From: Paenibacillus humicola
GTDB lineage: Bacteria > Bacillota > Bacilli > Paenibacillales > Paenibacillaceae
Assembly: GCF_028826105.1 (NCBI RefSeq)
Contig: NZ_JAQGPL010000001.1
Coordinates: 497,501 to 561,500 of the forward strand
DNA: 64,000 nucleotides
Reading direction: 5' to 3'
The translations under genes and the position numbers were made by a program. Positions 18,109 through 26,168 of the stretch are shown here, one piece after another. Under the pieces are notes generated by a model, which ran no database searches, had not been told where the DNA came from, and saw nothing but the letters and a program-made list of their open reading frames with translations. Numbering within the stretch: position 1 is the stretch's first letter; every line of letters starts with the position of its first letter.

Positions 18109-19299
18109 ATGATGAACTTAAAAACGAGAATCCTCATTCTATCCTTGTTGTTGCTTGGGCTGACCGCGTTTTGCTGCATCCTGACGATCCAGGCCTATCA
18201 TTCGCGGCTGCCGCTTGTCGGACGGTTATTCTACGGCGTCGGCAGCGCGGCAAGCGCCGGCGAATCGGAGGGAACGACGCCGATGTACACCGGACTGAAG
18301 CCCGGTATCGACCAGCCGCAAGGCGTATACTACAAGAAGCGCGTGCTTGTGCTGATGTATCACGAAGTCGAGCCCAAGCCGAGCGATCCCAGCGCGCTGC
18401 CCGCCGAGAAGCTAGAGCGCCAGCTCGAACTGATGAAGGCTAACAATTTTCACTGGATTACGATGGATCAATACCGAAACTTCGTCCTGCACGGGGATCC
18501 GGTTCCCAATAACGCGGTGCTAATGACCTTTGATGACGGTTACGAATCGTTCTACCAGTACGCCTACCCGATTTTGCGCAAGTACGGGGTACCGGCAACC
18601 AGCTTCCTGATTGTCGGCACGGTGGGCAACCCCCGGCACCCAGGGGTTCCCAAGCTAAATTGGGACCAGGTGAAAGAAATGAGCAAGCACGGGATTTCGT
18701 TCTACAACCATTCGTACGACTCGCATCTGTATGAGCCGACGGACGCGAAGGGCCGGCATCTGATTCCGGCGTTGACCGGTCGTATTTATTTGAAAGACAA
18801 AGGCAGGCGGGAGACGGAGAAAGAATATGAACAGCGGGTGACTGCCGATCTGGAAAAGGCAAACGCCGTCCTGGAGCGGGAGCTCGGCGCTCAAAACCAT
18901 GTACTGGCCTTTCCCTACGGCGCTTTTTCGAAGCCGCTGCTCGACATCTGCGCGAAGCTCGGTATTGATGTAACGCTGACGGTCAAGGAAGGTCTTGACA
19001 AACCGGGCCAACGGAACGGATTCCGTCTCAACGCCGGCGGCACACAGAACAACCCCGAGCTGCAGCTGGCGCTGATGAAGCAGGCATCGAAAAGGCTCGG
19101 GCACGCCCACTTCGACCGCTCGCCCGAACAGAAGCGCGAGGCGCTGTGGACGCTCGCGGCTATGGCGGTCGTCGCCGCTCTGTTGGCCGAGGCGGCGCGC
19201 AGACTGCTGCGGGAGAAGCGTTCTCCGGGTCCGCCTTCGCAGGGACCGGGGGCATCCTTCCCTCCTGCGCCCGGGACCGGTACGCCGGCAATTCCCTGA
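18109..19299 (+). CDS. Polysaccharide deacetylase (NodB domain), membrane protein
   Basis: 396 residues. N-terminal membrane anchor (RILILSLLLLGLTAFCC), then a carbohydrate-esterase 4 domain: MYHEVEPK, metal-binding Asp pair in LMTFDDGYESF, the His pair in FYNHSYDSHLY, and FPYG near the end. A second hydrophobic stretch (ALWTLAAMAVVAALLAEAA) is followed by a Pro/Gly-rich cytosolic or wall-facing tail. Acts on cell-wall or matrix polysaccharide such as peptidoglycan GlcNAc or poly-GlcNAc; which one is not decidable. Monocistronic. Confidence 0.9.
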   Translation: MMNLKTRILILSLLLLGLTAFCCILTIQAYHSRLPLVGRLFYGVGSAASAGESEGTTPMYTGLKPGIDQPQGVYYKKRVLVLMYHEVEPKPSDPSALPAEKLERQLELMKANNFHWITMDQYRNFVLHGDPVPNNAVLMTFDDGYESFYQYAYPILRKYGVPATSFLIVGTVGNPRHPGVPKLNWDQVKEMSKHGISFYNHSYDSHLYEPTDAKGRHLIPALTGRIYLKDKGRRETEKEYEQRVTADLEKANAVLERELGAQNHVLAFPYGAFSKPLLDICAKLGIDVTLTVKEGLDKPGQRNGFRLNAGGTQNNPELQLALMKQASKRLGHAHFDRSPEQKREALWTLAAMAVVAALLAEAARRLLREKRSPGPPSQGPGASFPPAPGTGTPAIP

Positions 19300-19517
19300 C
19301 GCGGAGTCGAGGAACTCCGAGCGCCTCCCGGGCAGCGCCTTTATGCAGGGAGTGCCGCGATTCGGGCAAAATTAGATATAGGCGAGCAGGCGGAGTCCAA
19401 TCATGCGGGCTTTGCCTGCTTGATTTTGTATTCGGTGAAATGGGAGCTCCTTTCGTGAAGCATTCAAAAGTCTATACGTGAGCTTCAAGCTTTTCTTATC
19501 CAAGGAGTGGTTTTACA

Positions 19518-19885
19518 TTGAGAAAACCTTTAGTATTCAGCCTCCTTGCTGTAGTCGTTATCTTTATTTTGGCCGGTTGCAGTAAAGAAGGTCAAACCAC
19601 ATATAAGGCGGCCGGAGATATTGGTTATGTAGAAAAGGTAAGCGGAACAGTGAAAGGGATACAATCATTTTGGTCAATCTTCGCCCCGGATCTCAACCGG
19701 ATGAAAATGATGAACCCATTCCTCCGTTCACCATTACAAAAAATTCGAAGATTTACCGTAATACAAATCATCAAAAGGTGAGAACCGACATTTCAGCCCT
19801 CAAAAAAGGACACTATGCAGAGATTATCTGGCGCTTTGCAGCAAAAGAACATCTTGTCGAAGCTGTTGAAATAAGTCTTAAATAA
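19518..19885 (+). pseudogene. Frameshifted small lipoprotein gene
   Basis: TTG 19518 behind AAGGAG starts a lipoprotein signal (SLLAVVVIFILAGCSKEG). The frame is good to about VKGIQSF near 19669, after which coding sense continues in another frame (VNLRPGSQPDENDEPIPPFT to the stop at 19885). One extra T in the TTTT run at 19667-19670 would restore a single 122-residue protein. It could be a recent pseudogene, a homopolymer sequencing error or, less likely, programmed frameshifting. Confidence 0.8.
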
Positions 19886-19962
19886 GTAAAACTTGTACAA
19901 TGAGGTACATGGAACAATACTCTCTAAACGTTGGAAGTCTGTCAAAACGGAGGATTAAAAGA

Positions 19963-19995
19963 AACAGGCCGCCGAAACTAAATCGGCAGCCTGTT
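19963..19995 (-). terminator. Terminator hairpin of CBS gene
   Basis: AACAGGCcGCCGA (19963-19975) pairs with TCGGCaGCCTGTT (19983-19995). It lies just past the stop of the minus-strand CBS gene and is followed on that strand by TCTTTTAAT. The same GGCcGCCGA/TCGGCaGCC core recurs at 52454-52489. Confidence 0.75.
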
Positions 19996-20018
19996 CCTCA
20001 AACGTCGGTTATTTCAAC

Positions 20019-20423
20019 CTAATCCGCAATATTCCGGGTATAGTATTCAATGATATCTTTGCGGCGTATAATTCCGAGGAAGACACGATCGGCGTTGACG
20101 ACCGGAACAAAATTCTGATCGGCCGCCAGAGCCAGCATATCGTCCAAATCGGCGCCGATCTCGACGCATTCGATTTTCAATCGTTTTTTGATGGAGATGA
20201 CAGGAATTTCGTGCATCGTATCGAAGCCGAGGCCGGGCGTAGCCTTCAGCTTCCATAACAAATCTCCTTCGGATAACGTCCCGAAATATTTGCCGTCTTC
20301 ATCCAAAATCGGAATTGCCGTATACTGGCTCGCCTCCAATTTATCCAACGCTTCTTTCATATTGGATGAGGTCATGAGGTAAGAGACCTCGTTCTTCGGA
20401 TACAGAAACGACTTGATGTCCAC
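20019..20423 (-). CDS. Paired CBS-domain protein
   Basis: 134 residues made of two CBS motifs: residues about 10-65 (SSNMKEALDKLEASQYTAIP, LDEDGKYFGTLSEGDLLWKL) and about 80-134 (DLDDMLALAADQNFVPVVN, FLGIIRRKDIIEYY). Stand-alone CBS pairs sense adenine nucleotides; the Bacillus relatives CbpB/DarB bind c-di-AMP, and this protein has that size and layout, but the assignment is only by resemblance. AAAGGAGCG precedes the ATG. Monocistronic with its own terminator. Confidence 0.88.
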   Translation of the reverse strand: MDIKSFLYPKNEVSYLMTSSNMKEALDKLEASQYTAIPILDEDGKYFGTLSEGDLLWKLKATPGLGFDTMHEIPVISIKKRLKIECVEIGADLDDMLALAADQNFVPVVNADRVFLGIIRRKDIIEYYTRNIAD

Positions 20424-20782
20424 TGAATCACGCTCCTTTGGTATATTAAAACATATTTCGCTGCGTGATGCATGTGGAAGTGACTGGTCATAACCAGTAA
20501 GGATGCAGATTGCTACTGCAACGGCATTTAACAGAGGGGGAGATTGTCACCGAAGTCATTTTCCATTAAAAATTTAATTAAAAGATAAGGAATTCGAGTA
20601 CTGTTGTTGTCGATGAGTTTATAGCGAAGACAGCCGGCAGGATCGGAACGTTTACATCGAGCGCTTTGTGTGAAAGTCCACTTCCGATTCTGGACGAAAC
20701 GGCATGCTGCAGTCACTGCATATTGTAGAATTTGAAGGCTTTGTCGTCTTAGTGTTTTGTCTGTCATGTTATTGAAATGGGG
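20424..20782. other. Intergenic region, nothing firm
   Basis: Between the CBS gene and the csp promoter. A 79-codon minus-strand frame (20528-20767) has no ribosome site and no family resemblance. Otherwise AT-rich and without evident structure. Confidence 0.5.
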
Positions 20783-20811
20783 TTGTTATTATTTTAAAAG
20801 TGTGGTAAAAT
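20783..20811 (+). promoter_or_regulatory. Putative SigA promoter of csp
   Basis: TTGTTA (20783-20788), 17-nt spacer, TAAAAT (20806-20811). Transcription would start near 20818, giving a 5' leader of about 125 nt, a length typical of cold-shock mRNAs. Confidence 0.65.
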
Positions 20812-20834
20812 CGATTTATTGGAATTTTGACCTG

Positions 20835-20903
20835 AATTCACATATCGCAGAGGGTTAATATTTTAATTACTAACCTTGTGCAATATGTGAATTTTTTATT
20901 TTT
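20835..20903 (+). promoter_or_regulatory. csp leader: long hairpin followed by U-tract
   Basis: AATTCACATAT (20835-20845) pairs perfectly with ATATGTGAATT (20883-20893). Inside, GCA/TGC and GGTTA (20853-20857)/TAACC (20871-20875) extend the structure. T6-A-T5 follows directly, so the fold looks like a transcription attenuator or an RNA thermoswitch ahead of the cold-shock gene. Confidence 0.6.
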
Positions 20904-20943
20904 AACCGAATAAGAAGCTCATGTAAAATTAGGAGGTGTTTCT

Positions 20944-21147
20944 ATGCAAACAGGAACAGTTAAATGGTTTAACGCAGAAAAGGGATTTGGTTTTATTCAG
21001 GTCGAAGGCGGCGAAGACGTATTCGTACATTTTAGCGCGATCGCAGGAGACGGGTTCAAGTCCCTTGATGAAGGGCAGAGAGTAGAATTTAACGTGGTTC
21101 AAGGGAACCGCGGACAGCAAGCTGAAAACGTCGTAAAAATTTACTAA
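20944..21147 (+). CDS. Cold-shock protein, CspA/CspB family
   Basis: 67 residues, the full length of the family. RNP1 (KGFGFIQ) and RNP2 (VFVHFSAI) motifs of the OB fold are intact. Single-stranded nucleic-acid chaperone in the cytosol. Start ATG follows TAGGAGGTG. The long structured leader upstream is consistent with cold regulation, and a YdjO-like gene follows past a terminator. Confidence 0.97.
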   Translation: MQTGTVKWFNAEKGFGFIQVEGGEDVFVHFSAIAGDGFKSLDEGQRVEFNVVQGNRGQQAENVVKIY

Positions 21148-21155
21148 GTAAGACC

Positions 21156-21190
21156 ATCCCCAAGCCTAACGTTTGGGGATTTTCTTTTTT
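21156..21190 (+). terminator. Terminator between csp and ydjO-like gene
   Basis: ATCCCCAA (21156-21163) and TTGGGGAT (21173-21180) then TTTCTTTTTT. Partial read-through could couple the two cold-shock genes. Confidence 0.85.
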
Positions 21191-21217
21191 ACTGCCATTT
21201 CTAAGGGGGAAAGTCCG

Positions 21218-21472
21218 ATGTCTTATTCATGGAATAAACCGCTGGAGAATTTACCCGAAGAAATAACCACCATCTGGTCTTGTATGAGAGAAGAATGCAA
21301 GGTCTGGATGAGGGACAGCTTCTCGTTCAAAGAGCAACCCGTTTGCCCGTTATGTAAGACATTCATGATCAGCAGCGAAAAAATTCTACCGATCCTCGTC
21401 TCCTCGGATCAAGAAATCAAACATTACAGGAAGAAACAACGAGCAGCCGCGATTTCATCGCATGATGCATGA
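21218..21472 (+). CDS. YdjO-like cold-inducible small zinc-finger protein
   Basis: 84 residues; ATG 21218 follows AAGGGGG. The opening MSYSWNKPLENLPEE, the CMREEC and CPLC cysteine pairs and the WMRDSFSFKEQP segment match the cold-inducible YdjO family, whose role is unknown and which often sits beside csp genes. A four-Cys zinc site is likely. Confidence 0.85.
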   Translation: MSYSWNKPLENLPEEITTIWSCMREECKVWMRDSFSFKEQPVCPLCKTFMISSEKILPILVSSDQEIKHYRKKQRAAAISSHDA

Positions 21473-22044
21473 TGAACGCTGGGCGCACAGGAAGGCGTTC
21501 TATGGTATCGCCGAAATGATCGTCACCGGGGAGAACTGAAATTATGTTTATGTGGATCCTCGGCTTGAGGCACGAGTCAGGTTTCGTAACTGGACCAAAG
21601 CTTGTATGCTGCGATCGCTAGAATTTATTGATTTTATAATCTGAGCTCCCAGGTTGGGAGTTTTTTTCTTTGACGTACTCGTAATTGAGCTACCAGTCAC
21701 AAGTGGCAGTGTCCCGTTGATTCTAAAACTACAGCTGGTGGGCAATCCTTGAGGTCTTTTTTTACCCCTATCCAGTGCCGATGCGGGCGTGGATTGAAGC
21801 CTATAGGGTTTTTGTCGGAATCGAGCCATGATTTTACGTCGCTCGTCGTGCCTGGCATGGATTAAATTGTGAAGGCTAATAGATCTACAAGGATCGTAAT
21901 CAGGCAAACAGTGTCCGAGTAAGGGGTTGAGAACCATTGGTCAACTTTTTTACCCATGCCCGGAAACCGGGTTTTAATTGCCTTACGATCCCGTTGTCGA
22001 TTAATAGATTCCAATCGTGCAAGAAATCCCTCCTGCCGAAAGCC
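21473..22044. other. 570-nt intergenic region with two terminator-like hairpins
   Basis: Hairpin CTCCCA/TGGGAG at 21646-21660 followed by T7 is a good plus-strand terminator far from any known gene, so something upstream may be transcribed: a frame MMHDERWAHRKAFYGIAEM lies just after the YdjO-like gene. Near 21958 CCCGG-AAA-CCGGG is followed by TTTTAATT. A 129-codon minus-strand frame (21548-21937) has no ribosome site. No RNA family recognised. Confidence 0.45.
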
Positions 22045-23052
22045 TCAAACACTCGTCAAAAACGCCTCGTAAGCGGCAATTAATTGATCCATTTTGGCAT
22101 TGAGTGCTTCATCTACCGTTTGCAGCTCGGGGTGCTGCCTGAAATAGGCGATGGATTGCCGAATCCCGTGCTCGAAGCTGGTGGTTGCCGTATATCCGGG
22201 GACAAACCGTTTAATTTTGCTGTTGTCCAGTACATAGCTGTTGCACGTATCGCCGAACAGCGGAGCCTTGAATTCCGGCATAGCCCGCGAGATGCATTCG
22301 GAGGTAATGTGAATCGGCTGAGGCTCCACACCGATCGCTTGTCCGATGGCGGCAAGGTACTGGTCCCACGTTTTGACCTCGTCGGAGGTAATATGGAAGG
22401 CATGGCCGAGCGTCTGCGTATTTCCTAATAAACCTACCAGCCCTTTTGCAAAATCGGTATTGTGGGTAATGGTCCACAAAGACGTGCCGTCGCCGGGGAC
22501 AATGATTTTTTTGCCCTTCAGGATCCGATCGATAATCGTCCACGGGTGGGCCCAGCTTGTGATGGCGAAAGGTATGCTGGTATCGCCGTAGGTATGGGAC
22601 GGTCTCACGATCGTCATCGGAAAGCCCTTTTCGCGGTATTCCCGGATAAGCCGTTCCTCGCAGGCGATTTTATTCACGGCATAGTCCCATCCGGGATTGT
22701 GCTGCGGGGTGGACTCGTCCAAAATGTAATAAGCCGGAGGCCGCTGATAAGTAGCCGCCGTACTAATGAAGATATACTGGTTGGTTTTACCCGTAAAATA
22801 GTTGATGTCCCGCTCGATATCTTCCTTATGAAAAACAATCCAGTTGACCACGATATCAAAATGGCTGTTGCTCAAAAGCGACTCCATTTCGTCGCGATTA
22901 TGGATGTCGCCGCGAAGCACCGTGGCGCCTTCCGGTATAAACGTGTCCCGATTGCCCCGGTTTAAAAGATACAGATCAAATCCCTGCTGAACCGCCAGCT
23001 TGGAAGCCGCCGTGCTGATGAGACCGGTTCCGCCGATAAATAAGACTTTCAT
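22045..23052 (-). CDS. NAD-dependent epimerase/dehydratase (extended SDR)
   Basis: 335 residues from ATG 23052 (GGAG 10 nt upstream). Rossmann motif VLFIGGTGLISTAASKL at the start; the active-site Tyr/Lys pair is seen as YAVNKIACEE, with Ser-Thr in FISTAATY upstream. C-terminal substrate lid present (GVEPQPIHITSECISRAMPE). Nucleotide-sugar or similar substrate; not specified by context. A second, smaller relative is at 32945-33841. Confidence 0.88.
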   Translation of the reverse strand: MKVLFIGGTGLISTAASKLAVQQGFDLYLLNRGNRDTFIPEGATVLRGDIHNRDEMESLLSNSHFDIVVNWIVFHKEDIERDINYFTGKTNQYIFISTAATYQRPPAYYILDESTPQHNPGWDYAVNKIACEERLIREYREKGFPMTIVRPSHTYGDTSIPFAITSWAHPWTIIDRILKGKKIIVPGDGTSLWTITHNTDFAKGLVGLLGNTQTLGHAFHITSDEVKTWDQYLAAIGQAIGVEPQPIHITSECISRAMPEFKAPLFGDTCNSYVLDNSKIKRFVPGYTATTSFEHGIRQSIAYFRQHPELQTVDEALNAKMDQLIAAYEAFLTSV

Positions 23053-23391
23053 CCTGATCACGCTCCGTCGTATGTTTTGGATTCCATTTCATATTCCGTT
23101 TCCGGTGCTCCACGTAGGCTTAATACCGCTGAGAGCGCATACAATTCCGCAAAACATTCGGGCCGGCTCTCCGCCGCTGCGGATCGCACAGCTTGTCCAA
23201 TCGGGTAATACCAAGACCCCCGCGTCGAGGTGTCTTCATCGATTCATATTTTAATTTCCTGCTGAACATCGATATAAATGATGACGCCATTATACCACCT
23301 GGTTGAAGGGAATGTATATATGCCTGTCGGCCTTTGATATACTTACGTTATCCTCTGGAAACTTAAATAAGAAAAGGAATGAATACATACG
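23053..23391. other. Divergent intergenic region
   Basis: 339 nt between the SDR gene (minus) and cbiZ-like gene (plus). I looked for a cobalamin riboswitch because of the downstream gene and could not recognise its conserved core. An imperfect hairpin lies near 23213-23235 (AGACCCCCGCG / CGAGGTGTC). Nothing else firm. Confidence 0.45.
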
Positions 23392-24123
23392 ATGCCGGTT
23401 GTTTCCGAACCTTGGATCATACGGGAGAGGCCGGAAGCTTTGCCCGGGACGACACTGATTTGGGACGAGCGCCATATCGTGCTGTCTTCCGCCGCTCCGA
23501 TGCTGACGGCCAATTCGTCGCTGCTGGCCGGGGGCTTTCATCGCTGCCGGCATATCGTCAATCGTCATGTCGATTCCACTTATAACCCGGATGATCCCGA
23601 TCTGGAAATGCGGAGCTACATTCGATCTCTCTTATTGCCGGTTGACGCCACGGCAGGCATGATGACGGCTGTCGACCTTAGGGATGCCGTAGCGATCCGC
23701 GCAGAGCACCGGGATTTTCGGATGCTCGTTCTGGCTACGGTCGGGGTGAGCAACGCGGCTCGCAGCGGAATACGCTGCACACCGCTGTTTCCGGCCTATC
23801 ATCCCGGCACGATCAACACGGTCGTTCTTTTTGACGCCTCCGTTACGGAAGGTGCGATGCTGAATGCTTTTATTACGTCTACGGAAGCGAAGGCGGCCGC
23901 CCTGCAGGATGAAGGGGTTGAAGACGCAGCCGGCAGGCGCGCTACCGGCACGACGACCGATGCCATCGTGACCGCGTCCATCCAGGATGCCGAATACGGC
24001 GTTACTCACCGCTACATGGGCGTGAGTACCGAAATCGGAAACGCGCTCGGACAAGCGGTGTACGAAGCGATTCGTTACGGCCTCCAATTGTACCGGCGCC
24101 GCAGCCCGGTTCGGCAGTTTTAA
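23392..24123 (+). CDS. cbiZ: Adenosylcobinamide amidohydrolase-like protein (CbiZ family)
   Basis: 243 residues. Family signatures are clear: TVGVSNAARSG, PGTINTVVLFDASVTEGA, TEAKAAALQDEGV and GTTTDAIV. CbiZ cleaves the amide of adenosylcobinamide so that cobyric acid can be re-used for coenzyme B12 salvage. No other cobalamin gene lies nearby, so this is a stand-alone salvage enzyme. An AAAAGGA site precedes ATG by about 13 nt. Confidence 0.85.
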   Translation: MPVVSEPWIIRERPEALPGTTLIWDERHIVLSSAAPMLTANSSLLAGGFHRCRHIVNRHVDSTYNPDDPDLEMRSYIRSLLLPVDATAGMMTAVDLRDAVAIRAEHRDFRMLVLATVGVSNAARSGIRCTPLFPAYHPGTINTVVLFDASVTEGAMLNAFITSTEAKAAALQDEGVEDAAGRRATGTTTDAIVTASIQDAEYGVTHRYMGVSTEIGNALGQAVYEAIRYGLQLYRRRSPVRQF

Positions 24124-24205
24124 GTGTGTTGAATCCCCCGCGGCTTTCCGGCATATAACGGGGTAGGGAATGAACGCACGATATATAGGAAGGGAGGAGG
24201 AAAAA

Positions 24206-24665
24206 ATGAAATGGATATATCAATATCATTCATGCTCGCATGGTGTGCGATTGCTCTTAGCGGCTGTGCGGGAGAAGCTAATTATTATGGAGGAATCGAA
24301 AAGGAAGATATTCCTGAACTGACGGCTTCAAATATCGAGTTGGTCCAAGAATTCAAGGGTCATGGCGATAACTGGGGATCTACTTTGTTCATTTACAAAG
24401 TGAAGAACTCGGAGAAGCTAACGATGAAAGGTTTTCTTGTAACGGGAAGGATCCGAAAACGACCGGCGAAATTGCTTATGAATACGCTGCAGGCGGCGCA
24501 GTTGGAAGCGGCAGTATAACGGTTGCGGAAGCGCCCGAAACAAGGATTTATGCAATTCTTCCTTCGTCAGGAATTCAGGCCTTGGCCCAAGATCCGGACG
24601 TGAAGCTGCTGGTTAAGTGGCAAAATCATTCCGAACAAATTGAACTTAAACCCGTGAAGACATAA
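24206..24665 (+). pseudogene. Lipoprotein gene with two frameshifts
   Basis: GGGAGGAGG is followed by ATG 24206 (MKW), but the lipoprotein signal that should follow (ISISFMLAWCAIALSGC) is in another frame; removing one AT from ATATAT near 24213 joins them. A second break near 24436 separates TMKGFL from NGKDPKTTGEIAYEYAAGG and the rest to TAA 24663-24665; one added base restores it. An intact gene would give about 150 residues. Two indels argue for genuine decay rather than one sequencing error. Confidence 0.75.
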
Positions 24666-24706
24666 AGCTCACGAGTCCGCGCGCTATCCCTTTTGCCTAT
24701 GAATGG

Positions 24707-25684
24707 CTATAAGGCTGCGTCTTGGCCGGAACGATGGCCCGCTTTCCGTTTTTTGGTCAGCAAGTATCCGAACAGGGAGGCCAAAATTTGCTGAAACAGC
24801 ATGCCCGAAATGACGGGGAGCGCCACAGGGGCCGGAAAATATTGAATAGCGAGCACGGCTCCGGCACTTAAATTCCGCATGCCCGAATTAAAAAGAGCGG
24901 CGACCCCGGTCTCCCGGTCCCATCGCAGCCATACGGAAACAGCCCAGCCGATGACATAACCGATTGCAGCCGTCACCAGCGTCACGACGATGATCAGGAC
25001 CAGCTTCCCGTTCATCTGCTTCAAATACGGCGCCACCACCGAGCTGTTGATCGCGACCACGACGAACAGCCCGATTTTGGAAAAGGGACTCAGCGTCGGT
25101 CCCCACGCCTGCTTGATCCTGCCCTTCGTCCACTGGTTCAGAGCCATTCCGATCAGCGAAGGGATAACCACCATCCATAAAAGCCCTTTCATAATCGCCC
25201 ACGCGTCCATTTGAACCTTCGTCCCAACCCATACATAAAGACTGGCGGGCACGAGAAGCGGCGACAGCAGCGTATCGATCAAAATCAATGACAGCGTAAG
25301 CGGGATATTGCCTTTATAGATGGAAACCCAGACGACGCTCACGACTCCGGTCGGAATGACGAAGAGCAGAATATATCCGGTCTCCGTATAAATATCGTTC
25401 GAGAACCAGACATGTCCCGCGATCCAGCCTACGAAAGGCATGACGACATGCAGAACCAGCAGCAGGCAGATGATCGGCTTCGGATGGGTCATCACTTTGA
25501 ACAAATCCTTGAAATTGGAACCGAGGCTCCCGGAAAACGTCATCGCGGCAAAAATCCACGGCACGATAAAGGAATACTGTTTCAGCCAAAAAGCTCCCAG
25601 CACGCCAATACATACTCCCGCCGGGGTAATTAAAGGCATAAATTTTTCCAGCCGTTTGTTCAAAGGGTCCATGATGGCATTCAT
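24707..25684 (-). CDS. Bile acid:sodium symporter (BASS) family transporter
   Basis: About 325 residues, roughly ten membrane segments. Family features include the polar crossover region (FNSGMRNLSAGAVLAIQYF) and VIPTGVVSVVWVSIYKG. BASS members move organic anions or arsenite by sodium coupling; substrate unknown. Starts at 25759, 25696 and 25684 are all in frame; 25684 is favoured because an AAGGA lies 12 nt upstream, but this is weak. No ars genes nearby. Confidence 0.85.
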   Translation of the reverse strand: MNAIMDPLNKRLEKFMPLITPAGVCIGVLGAFWLKQYSFIVPWIFAAMTFSGSLGSNFKDLFKVMTHPKPIICLLLVLHVVMPFVGWIAGHVWFSNDIYTETGYILLFVIPTGVVSVVWVSIYKGNIPLTLSLILIDTLLSPLLVPASLYVWVGTKVQMDAWAIMKGLLWMVVIPSLIGMALNQWTKGRIKQAWGPTLSPFSKIGLFVVVAINSSVVAPYLKQMNGKLVLIIVVTLVTAAIGYVIGWAVSVWLRWDRETGVAALFNSGMRNLSAGAVLAIQYFPAPVALPVISGMLFQQILASLFGYLLTKKRKAGHRSGQDAAL

Positions 25685-25891
25685 TTCGTCGACCATTCCT
25701 TTTGGTGAAAATATAGTCCATCCCGGTAAACTATAACATAAAGGAAATCCAATTATCATTAGAAAAAGGCGCGAACGGACAGATTTGCTTCCAATCGGGG
25801 CAGCAGGAATTTGATGAGCAGTGTGAAAATGGTTGGAATCTAGTGTGGTGGACAGTGGTATCGTTCCATTTTTTCAAACAAGAGAGGACCT

Positions 25892-26088
25892 ATGGATACT
25901 TATTACCGGGCATTAGAATCGCTTGTCCAGGCGGCGCCGCTATCCGACGAAGACTGGAGCCTGCTGCTCGAACGGACCCGAATCAAACGGATCTCCAAAG
26001 GAACCTGCATCATTCGCGCGGTGTCGTGATGGGGATCGAAAATGCGTACCGGTTGTTCGAGGCGGAAGTGCTGAAGATGGAAGATTAG
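25892..26088 (+). pseudogene. Truncated Crp/Fnr-type regulator remnant
   Basis: ATG 25892 behind GAGAGG encodes 45 residues (LSDEDWSLLLERTRIKRISK then GTCIIRAVS) that look like the first strands of a cNMP-binding domain, then TGA at 26027. A different frame beginning at 26029 (MGIENAYRLFEAEVLKMED) may be the tail of the same or another gene after an internal deletion. The effector and DNA-binding regions are missing. Confidence 0.55.
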
Positions 26089-26168
26089 TCCGGCGAATAT
26101 GGGCTTAGGGGGGAGGAGTGCGCGGCGCTCCTCACTTTTCATTGAAAGCGAATGGAGGTGTTCCAAAC

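Noticed and set aside
20528..20767. 79-codon minus-strand frame between CBS and csp genes
   Set aside because: No ribosome site, no family resemblance, low-quality composition.
21548..21937. 129-codon minus-strand frame after the YdjO-like gene
   Set aside because: Crosses a plus-strand terminator hairpin and lacks a ribosome site.
23053..23391. Cobalamin riboswitch upstream of cbiZ
   Set aside because: Expected from the gene but the conserved B12-box core could not be recognised on either strand; also a CTGAGA near 23118 is not followed by the rest of a TPP riboswitch.
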